Source: Rhodovastum sp963709085
GTDB lineage: Bacteria; Pseudomonadota; Alphaproteobacteria; Acetobacterales; Acetobacteraceae
Assembly: GCA_963709085.1 (NCBI GenBank)
Contig: CAVPVB010000014.1
Location: 62,001-126,000 of the forward strand
DNA: 64,000 nt
Direction of reading: 5' to 3'
Position 1 is the stretch's first letter; each line of letters opens with the position of its first letter. Position numbers and translations under genes: made by a program. Shown piece by piece: positions 58,662-64,000 of the stretch. The notes under the pieces were generated by a model, which was given only the letters and a program-made list of their open reading frames with translations, did not search any database and was not told the DNA's origin.

Positions 58662-59651
58662 TTACGAGGCACGCTTCAGCAGCGCGATCAACTTGTCAGT
58701 GGGCTGGAAGACACCGCGACGCAGGTGTGGCGGCACGATCGCCTCCATTGCATCGAGCTTCTCGGTCGGATCACCACGCGTGTAGACCTCGGTGGTCGTC
58801 AATGTGGCGTGGCCCAGCCACAGCGACACCTTCCGGATATCCCCGGTCGCCTGCAGGACGACCATCGCGCACGTGTGCCTGAGCACGTGGGGCGAGACGC
58901 GTTTCTTGGTAAGTCCAGGCTGCTTCCGAGCCGCGGTCGCGACGTGTTGCTTGAGCAGGTAGGCAAAGCCCCATCGGCTCAGCGGCTCACCACGAGCGTT
59001 GACGAACACCTCGGGTGCCGCGACCTGCCCGCGTATGGCGAGCCAGGCGCGCAGTGCAGCGGCCGCCGGCTTCCACAACGGCAGCGACCGCTCCCGGCGC
59101 CCCTTGCCAAGCACGCGGATACTCATCGACTGCGGGTCAATATCGTCGATCTTCAGTCCCGTCAGCTCGGAGACGCGCAGCCCTGCACAGACCGCAACGT
59201 GCAACATGGCGCGATCACGAATGCCATCGAGTGTCGCCGGATCAGGAGCATCGAGCACGGCCTGCAACTCATCGCGCAGAAGGTAGGGCACCAGGCGCGT
59301 ATCCGTTTTCTTGAACGGGATCGCCAGGACGCGGCGGATCTGCTCGAGCGCGACCGGTTGCCGATATTCGAGGAAGCGGAAGAACGACTTGATAGCCGCC
59401 AGCCGAACGTTGCGCGTCACGGCCGCGTTCTTGCGCTTGTCCTCGAGATGCTCGAGGAAGGCGCTGACGAGTCCGGCATCAATCTGCTCCAGCGTCAGCG
59501 CCGATGGTTTGACCTTAAGGCGGTCGGCGGCGAACACGAACAACAGCTGGAAGCTCGAGGCGTAGGAATCGCTCGTGTGCCGGCTGGCGCCCCGCTGGCG
59601 AGCGAGGGTGTCGCGCAGGAACGTCTCGATGAGGGGAGCAATCGGCGTCAT
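58662..59651 (-). CDS. ritC: RIT tyrosine recombinase, third gene
   Basis: A protein of 329 residues from the ATG at 59651, which overlaps the stop of the middle gene (ATGA). Core-binding domain: TSDSYASSFQLLFVFAADRL. Catalytic boxes: CAGLRVSELTGLKIDDID (Arg I), SPHVLRHTCAMVVLQATG (HxxR) and WLGHATLTTTEVYTRGD (His and Tyr). It is the XerC/D-like member of the trio. A segment homologous to its middle is found in the chimeric ORF at 3402-3555, showing that a related RIT once existed there. Confidence 0.9.
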   Translation of the reverse strand: MTPIAPLIETFLRDTLARQRGASRHTSDSYASSFQLLFVFAADRLKVKPSALTLEQIDAGLVSAFLEHLEDKRKNAAVTRNVRLAAIKSFFRFLEYRQPVALEQIRRVLAIPFKKTDTRLVPYLLRDELQAVLDAPDPATLDGIRDRAMLHVAVCAGLRVSELTGLKIDDIDPQSMSIRVLGKGRRERSLPLWKPAAAALRAWLAIRGQVAAPEVFVNARGEPLSRWGFAYLLKQHVATAARKQPGLTKKRVSPHVLRHTCAMVVLQATGDIRKVSLWLGHATLTTTEVYTRGDPTEKLDAMEAIVPPHLRRGVFQPTDKLIALLKRAS

Positions 59652-60553
59652 GCTGACCTCCCCTCGGACAAGAACGCTTCGCCGGCCGCGGCGACATCGC
59701 GCAAGAGGTCGGCCGTGGCCTCCAGATACCAGTAGGTCGCGTAGATGTTGACGTGGCCCATGTAGGTCGCGAGTGCCGCCATGTGCGCCCCGCACCGACC
59801 TCGGCCGGCTGGGCTGCCTTGCAGCGCACGCACCGCAAACGTGTGCCGCAGATCGTGCAAGCGAGGGCGACGTCCCGACCTCGACTTGATGCCGGCCTTG
59901 TCGACCAGCCTGTCGAAGGTCTCCTTGACGGCAAGGTAACGAAGGGGCCGACCGCACTTGTCGATGAACACCGGATCATCGTCCGCGCCGGGCCCGCGAC
60001 GGTCCAGGTATCGCTGCAAGCCGGCGACCGCCGTGTCGTGCAGCGGCACCAGCCGCGTCTTGCGGAACTTGGTCTCGCGGATCAGCAGACCATCGCTGGT
60101 CACGTCCGCGATCGTCAGCTTCAGGGTTTCGGAGATACGCAGTCCGGTGGCCGAGAGCAGCGCGATCAAGGTCGCATAGGTATACGGACGCAATTCGCCC
60201 ATCGGCCGAAGCCGCAGCGCAGCTTCGATCAGGCGACCGATCTCGTCTGTCGTGTAGATGTGCGGCGTGCGGCGCCGCTTGCGCGCGCCGAAGTGATTGG
60301 CCGGCGGCAGCTTATGCCCGACGTCCTCCACCTGGACATGGAGCACGAAGCGGCAGACGGCTCTGAGCCGAGCATCGCGTTGCGCCACAGTCGGACCGAG
60401 AGCGGCCCAGTCGATCGCTGTTTGCGACACGACGTGCGTTTGTCCGCGCTCGGCCGCGAAGGCGGCAAAGCTCTTCAGCAGGCAGTCAGCGGTCGACATC
60501 GCGAAGCCCGTGGCGCGCCGCAGAGCGAGATAGGTCTCGATGGCGTTCAGCAT
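59648..60553 (-). CDS. ritB: RIT tyrosine recombinase, second gene
   Basis: A protein of 301 residues from the ATG at 60553 (MLNAIETYLALRRATGFAMS), overlapping the first gene's stop as TGATG. The frame is open far upstream, but that part is the shadow of the first gene. Catalytic boxes: SATGLRISETLKLTIADV, LHDLRHTFAVRAL and TYMGHVNIYATYWYLEATA. The typical 'TYWYLEA' ending is characteristic of middle RIT and Tn554-type enzymes. All three proteins are probably needed together for movement. Confidence 0.9.
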   Translation of the reverse strand: MLNAIETYLALRRATGFAMSTADCLLKSFAAFAAERGQTHVVSQTAIDWAALGPTVAQRDARLRAVCRFVLHVQVEDVGHKLPPANHFGARKRRRTPHIYTTDEIGRLIEAALRLRPMGELRPYTYATLIALLSATGLRISETLKLTIADVTSDGLLIRETKFRKTRLVPLHDTAVAGLQRYLDRRGPGADDDPVFIDKCGRPLRYLAVKETFDRLVDKAGIKSRSGRRPRLHDLRHTFAVRALQGSPAGRGRCGAHMAALATYMGHVNIYATYWYLEATADLLRDVAAAGEAFLSEGRSA

Positions 60554-61785
60554 CAGAGCGCCTCCGGCCAAGGCTGCGCGACCTGCTTCTGCAGCGCGAC
60601 ATCGGCCTTTGCGTAATAGGCCGTCGTGTCGATGCCGCGATGCCGGAGGACAAGGCCGATCTTGTCGAGTGGAACGCCGTGCCGCAGCATCTGGGTCGCT
60701 GCGGTGTGCCGCAGAGCGTGTGCTCCCTTGACGGGCGTCACGATGGCGGCCCGCTTCATGAGGCGCTTCACCACCGACGAGATGCCGTCGCCTCGGCGGA
60801 ATGGCCGGCACGGTGCGATCGTGCGGAGGAACACGAGATCGCTTCGACAGGCGGACGGTCGGCCTTCGAGGTAGGCAGCGATCGCATCGCCGACCTCTTG
60901 CGGCAGCGGCAACCGGACCTCGTAGCGTGACTTGCCGCAGACCCGCAACGAGCCCGTTTGCCACTCGATATCGGTGAGGCGAAGTTGCGCCACGTCGCCG
61001 GCCCGCAGCCCGAGGCGCGCCAACAAGAGCAGGATCGCACGGTCACGTCGGCGCGCACCGGCGTCGCCGTCACAGGCAGCAATCAGTCGGTCGACCTGCT
61101 CGGTCGACAGATACCTGGGCATGTCGGCGAGCTGCCAATGGGCGTAGGTCGGAACGGCGCCGTCGAGACCTGCTTGGCAGCGGCCTGCGACGGCGAGGTA
61201 CCGCAGGAAGGCCCGCAGGCTCGTCGTCATCTTCTCGATCGTGCCGCGACCGGACTTGCTCGCGCATGCCAGGAAGTAGCCGCGGATGTCGTTCGGCCTC
61301 CAGCCGGCGGGGTCCGATCCAAGCTCGGTCATAAGGCCAGCGGCGTCGCGGGCGTAGAGCCTGACGGTAGCATCGGATGCGCCGCGATGCTTGCGCAGCC
61401 ACGTCTTGAAGTCAGCGACCAACTTCGGCTCGGCGGGTGCTGCCACCACGGCCGCGGACCGGCAGACGCCGAGCTCGACGAGGTGCCGGCGAAAGAGCCT
61501 GGCACCGTAGATGGTATGGTGGTTGCGCCGGCCGCCCTTGGCGCGTGGACACCGGCAGGTGCGCAGGTGCTCATCGAACGCCGCGAGGTCAATGTCCGTC
61601 AGGCCCGCGCATTGCTCGGTCATGACGTGGCCAATGTGAGCCGCCGCCCGCAGGTAGCGTACTGCTGTCTCGGGGCCATAGCCCTGCCGTTCCAGCGCCT
61701 CAGCAAACCCGTCGAGGTATGGCCCGCTCGGCCCGCTGCGCAGATGTCCCAGCATCATCGCTGCCGAGAAGTAGGTCTCCAACAT
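60553..61785 (-). CDS. ritA: RIT tyrosine recombinase, first gene
   Basis: A protein of 410 residues; start ATG at 61785 (MLETYFSAAMMLGHLRSGP). The frame is open to 61860 but that reaches into the terminal repeat region. It has a longer N-terminal domain with a CRCPRAKGGRR element, typical of RIT-A proteins. Catalytic boxes: ARLGLRAGDVAQLRLTDI, GAHALRHTAATQMLRHGV and VLRHRGIDTTAYYAKAD. All residues are intact, so the trio appears functional. Confidence 0.9.
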   Translation of the reverse strand: MLETYFSAAMMLGHLRSGPSGPYLDGFAEALERQGYGPETAVRYLRAAAHIGHVMTEQCAGLTDIDLAAFDEHLRTCRCPRAKGGRRNHHTIYGARLFRRHLVELGVCRSAAVVAAPAEPKLVADFKTWLRKHRGASDATVRLYARDAAGLMTELGSDPAGWRPNDIRGYFLACASKSGRGTIEKMTTSLRAFLRYLAVAGRCQAGLDGAVPTYAHWQLADMPRYLSTEQVDRLIAACDGDAGARRRDRAILLLLARLGLRAGDVAQLRLTDIEWQTGSLRVCGKSRYEVRLPLPQEVGDAIAAYLEGRPSACRSDLVFLRTIAPCRPFRRGDGISSVVKRLMKRAAIVTPVKGAHALRHTAATQMLRHGVPLDKIGLVLRHRGIDTTAYYAKADVALQKQVAQPWPEAL

Positions 61786-61897
61786 AATCGTCCCCGTATG
61801 TGACCGGCCATCATTGGCCGAGCCGACGGGGCCGTACGGGCAACTTGTTATGGTGAGCAAGAGACCTGCAAAGCACAGGAAAATGCGGTCATCGCGA

Positions 61898-61935
61898 TCG
61901 CCAGCTCCCCATTACCGGCTTTGCCCATAAGGCAG
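61898..61935 (-). repeat. RIT inverted repeat, right arm
   Basis: Exact reverse complement of 58577-58614. It reaches directly into the IS91 transposase sequence, sharing GGCAG with the junction, unlike the left arm. Confidence 0.88.
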
Positions 61936-62126
61936 GAGTTGTAGGCGCAACGAATCAGTCCGCAATCGGCACAGTGCTCGACATGGCCACCGAGCGCCGG
62001 CGTCCGGCACGCCTCGATCGCCGCCATCACGCGGCGCTCGGTGCCGCCGAGATGGTCCGCGTGGGCTTGCCGGTACGCCGGGCCGTGGAGGCGGAAGATG
62101 TCCGCCACCTCCAACTCGGGGCGCAT
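61932..62126 (-). pseudogene. IS91 transposase, N-terminal 65 residues (split gene)
   Basis: Encodes MRPELEVADIFRLHGPAYRQ through HVEHCADCGLIRCAYNSC, then runs into the RIT terminal repeat (LMGKAGNGELAI). Together with 57550-58554 it would restore a protein of about 398 residues like copy 1. Confidence 0.92.
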
Positions 62127-62135
62127 CGCGCCGGT

Positions 62136-63014
62136 TCAGGCAGGTACAGGGACGGGATCGGCCATGACGCAACACACCGCCTGCAGGGCATCCAGCGGGC
62201 TGGCGGTGGCGCACACCTTGTTGGTCGCGAGGCGCAGGTATCGGGCGGTGGTGCTCAGGCTGCGGTGACCGAGCAGCAGCTGGATGGTACGCAGATCAGC
62301 GCCGGCTTCGAGCAGGTGGACGGCGAAGGCATGACGCAGCGAGTGCGGTGTGACAGGTTTGGATATATTGGAGTGCTGCCGCGCTCTCTTGCAGGCGTTT
62401 TCGACGGCGAACCTCGTGATTGGCTGGCCTGGCAGGTCGCCAGGGAATAGCCATTCCTTCGGGCGGGCGATGCGCCAGTAGTTTCGGAGGAGGTCCAGCA
62501 ACATGGGGGAGAGCATGACGTAGCGGTCCTTGCGCCCTTTGCCCTCCTCGACGCGGATGACCATGCGCTGGTTGTCGATCGCGGAAGCGGTCAGGCGGAC
62601 GGCTTCGGAAATCCGCAGACCCGCGGCGTAGCAGACGGTCAGGATGACGCGGTGCTTCAGCATCTCGACCCCGTCGAGGAACCGGCGGACTTCTTCCTGG
62701 CTGAGCACGACGGGAAGCCGCTGCGGCTTGCGGCAGGTAGGGATACACTCCTCGATATTCCAATCCCTCTTGAGGGTGACCTTGTAAAGGAAGCGGATGG
62801 CAGCCACTGCGACCAATATCGAACTGGCAGAAAGCTGCCGGTCCTGGACTAGATAGAGCTGATAGGCGCGGATATCGGCCGGGCCCAACAGCTCAGGTGA
62901 TTTGCCGAAGTGCCGGGCGAACTGGGAAATCTGCTGAAGATACGAGCGTTGTGTGTCCGGCGCGAGGTTCCGGATCTGCATTTCTTCGATCACGCGATGG
63001 CGAAGCGGGGTCAT
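62136..63014 (-). CDS. IS91-associated tyrosine recombinase, copy 2
   Basis: A protein of 292 residues, the undamaged counterpart of the gene at 40967. It begins MTPLRHRVIEEMQIRNLAPD. Catalytic boxes: AAGLRISEAVRLTASAID, TPHSLRHAFAVHLLEAG and LLGHRSLSTTARYLRLA. It ends naturally (AVCCVMADPVPVPA), nine bases before the transposase start. AAAGGAG precedes the ATG. Such integrases accompany a subset of IS91-like elements; they could circularise or resolve the element, but this is inference. Confidence 0.88.
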   Translation of the reverse strand: MTPLRHRVIEEMQIRNLAPDTQRSYLQQISQFARHFGKSPELLGPADIRAYQLYLVQDRQLSASSILVAVAAIRFLYKVTLKRDWNIEECIPTCRKPQRLPVVLSQEEVRRFLDGVEMLKHRVILTVCYAAGLRISEAVRLTASAIDNQRMVIRVEEGKGRKDRYVMLSPMLLDLLRNYWRIARPKEWLFPGDLPGQPITRFAVENACKRARQHSNISKPVTPHSLRHAFAVHLLEAGADLRTIQLLLGHRSLSTTARYLRLATNKVCATASPLDALQAVCCVMADPVPVPA

Positions 63015-63020
63015 TGACAG

Positions 63021-63333
63021 ACTCCTTTGCGAGATGAGGCGCGCTACAGGGCGCGCTGCGATGATCCCGCAGTCAGGGCCGTCAGAAGAACCGCTACGAT
63101 ATAGCCAAGCACCAGCGTAGATAGGCGAGATCGAATGCGAACAGACTTCTTATTTTGCTCGGATCAGATAAATAATTCGTAGCGCTTTAGTCCAACGTCC
63201 TTTATGTTGCACTATAATTGTTGCGACCCGGGCCATTTTCCACGGTCGACCGCAGCGGATTGCCACAGTCGTGAGTCGGATCAGTGGTCCGCCGTTCGCG
63301 GGTGCCGTTCTGGCAGCTCACGTGTATGTAACC
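63021..63333. other. Region between IS91 copy 2 and the third 222-bp element
   Basis: No gene is supported. The part next to the integrase includes the outer end of IS91. AT-rich sequence at 63130-63210 lacks a clear promoter or repeat. Confidence 0.4.
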
Positions 63334-63555
63334 CTTACCTTTACCCGCATCGTGGCAAAGCCCTGCGCTACTATAGAACGACATCATGTCGATCCGCAGC
63401 CGAGCGCCGAAAATGGCAGATTTTCCAAATGCCCGTTGCGAAAGCGGGCGTATGCTGCACCTGCGTTCCAAGGGGCTTCCCTCAGCTACGGCGCACAGAT
63501 GGCTAGGCTAACATAATGATAAAATTGCATCTTTCTAGATGCGGGTAAAGGTAAG
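63334..63555 (-). mobile_element. 222-bp MITE-like element, copy 3
   Basis: Same 222-bp sequence as copies 1 and 2 but inverted. Target duplication GTATGTAACC at 63324-63333 and 63556-63565. Ends CTTACCTTTACCCGCATC and GATGCGGGTAAAGGTAAG. Confidence 0.92.
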
Positions 63556-63691
63556 GTATGTAACCACTGCGGCGGGGCAACGGGCGCCTGGAGTTCGGCC
63601 AGCCGTGGCACGCCAGGATTGGTGAGCAGCGCCCCCCTGTCTCGAGCCGGATGCAGGCTCATCAGCCACGATTAATGGGTTGAAGATATTC

Positions 63692-63712
63692 GTGACACCA
63701 CTATGATGTCAC
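63692..63712. promoter_or_regulatory. Palindrome GTGACA-N9-TGTCAC, candidate operator
   Basis: GTGACA (63692-63697) and TGTCAC (63707-63712) are perfect inverted half-sites with centres 15 bp apart, just upstream of an RHH gene. It is likely the binding site of that protein. Confidence 0.5.
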
Positions 63713-63737
63713 AGTGATTCGAGCGAAGGGATCGGCG

Positions 63738-63926
63738 GTGACGCGGCGCAAAAAGGAAAGCCCCAGGGTATCCGTGACCATCCGGATTCCCCAGGAACTC
63801 GCGACGCAAATCGACGAGGCGCTGGAGCAGCGTCCGATACCGCTCTCGCGGAACAACTGGATTCTGGAAGCCGCGCTCGAGAAACTTGAACGGGCAAACA
63901 ACAGGGGGGGCAATGGCACGGAGTGA
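63738..63926 (+). CDS. Small ribbon-helix-helix protein, probable antitoxin
   Basis: About 62 residues from the GTG at 63738, which has AAGGGA six bases upstream; a GTG at 63714 is an alternative. The sequence PRVSVTIRIPQELATQIDEA then LSRNNWILEAALEKLERANN is a strand followed by two helices, with the 'R(N/S)xWILEA' pattern of Arc/CopG RHH proteins. The next gene overlaps its end by 14 bases, as in toxin-antitoxin operons, so it is probably an antitoxin or autoregulator. Confidence 0.65.
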   Translation: MTRRKKESPRVSVTIRIPQELATQIDEALEQRPIPLSRNNWILEAALEKLERANNRGGNGTE

Positions 63927-64000
63927 CGCGCTTGTGGCCCTCCCTAAGGCTGATCTGACCGACGAAAGGCGATGGGTGAAGACCACAACAGAAGCGATTG
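63913..64000 (+). CDS. Start of an unidentified gene, cut by the window edge
   Basis: The ATG at 63913 opens MARSDALVALPKADLTDERR then WVKTTTEAI and runs off the end. AGGGGGG lies a few bases upstream. It overlaps the RHH gene and would be its operon partner; too little remains to assign a family. Confidence 0.5.
   Translation, partial: MARSDALVALPKADLTDERRWVKTTTEAI

Larger units (their letters stand above)
58555..61930 (-). mobile_element. Recombinase-in-trio (RIT) element inserted in IS91
   Basis: Three overlapping leftward tyrosine recombinase genes, the defining layout of RIT elements. A 38-bp perfect inverted repeat lies at 58577-58614 and 61898-61935, and a weaker pair (GCTCACCATTA near 58654, TTATGGTGAGC near 61846) lies further in. 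GGCA is found at both junctions with IS91 (58551-58554 and 61931-61934). The left arm is set in by 22 bp from the junction, so the ends are asymmetric. Confidence 0.88.
57182..63020 (-). mobile_element. IS91-family element, copy 2, interrupted by a RIT element
   Basis: Leftward homologue of copy 1: integrase 62136-63014, then transposase in two pieces (61932-62126 and 57550-58554). The terminal hairpin is at 57182-57264 (GCGTTTTTTGCTTGGCGG and, reversed, CCGCGCCGGTAAGCAAAAAA). The transposase is split by a 3.4-kb recombinase trio. The right boundary lies near 63030-63090, where similarity to copy 1 fades; it is approximate. Confidence 0.78.

Overview
The window looks like part of a large, GC-rich alphaproteobacterial plasmid, most plausibly from the Acetobacteraceae or a relative. 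This is inferred from the replicon genes and the insertion-sequence repertoire, not from a marker gene. It has its own maintenance core: a RepA_C-type initiator with 15-bp iterons (about 11.6-12.9 kb), a ParA plus small partner operon (9.2-10.3 kb) next to an AT-rich repeat region that could be the centromere, and a tyrosine recombinase (7.3-8.2 kb) preceded by 19-bp repeats. No chromosomal housekeeping gene, rRNA, tRNA or CRISPR array was seen.

About half of the sequence is mobile DNA. In order: an IS21 helper end; an ISAs1 element (668-2048); an IS630 element with a probable programmed frameshift; a chimeric transposase remnant; a second ISAs1 (5505-6711); a deleted IS630 (10737-11514); a Tn3 transposon with a TnpI recombinase (13845-18478); a Tn3 transposon with a serine resolvase (18913-22929) that replaced the last codons of a DUF1173 gene; an IS66 element (25831-27750) in a tail-fibre-like gene; IS3 debris; a third ISAs1 (32723-33942); an IS91 element with its own integrase (about 40.9-44.7 kb) interrupted by a fourth ISAs1 (41804-43108); and a second IS91 (57.2-63.0 kb) interrupted by a recombinase-in-trio (RIT) element. 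Three apparently identical 222-bp non-autonomous elements (5152-5373, 18489-18710, 63334-63555) have 18-bp perfect terminal inverted repeats and 10-bp target duplications.

Cargo falls into several blocks. Toxin-antitoxin genes are abundant: RHH/PIN (4.1-5.1 kb), Phd/VapC (34.0-34.7 kb), ParDE (36.2-36.8 kb), and a tight array at 52.1-55.8 kb of MNT/HEPN, AbrB with a broken Doc, HigBA, a mosaic ORF and MqsRA, plus an RHH gene at the right edge. A SOS operon umuD-umuC-SRAP (44.86-47.39 kb) provides error-prone synthesis and abasic-site protection; fragments of a second such operon lie at 31.8 and 50.5 kb. Two secreted proteins, one with ankyrin repeats and DUF1036, sit at 27.8-31.3 kb.

Two blocks stand out as noticeably AT-rich, unfamiliar cargo. 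The first is a patatin-like phospholipase flanked by two metallo-beta-lactamase-fold proteins that share an altered metal motif (37.46-40.51 kb). The second is a large P-loop ATPase overlapping a small membrane protein (47.67-49.66 kb). Both have the composition and setting of accessory defence or inter-element conflict modules, but no function can be proven from sequence alone.
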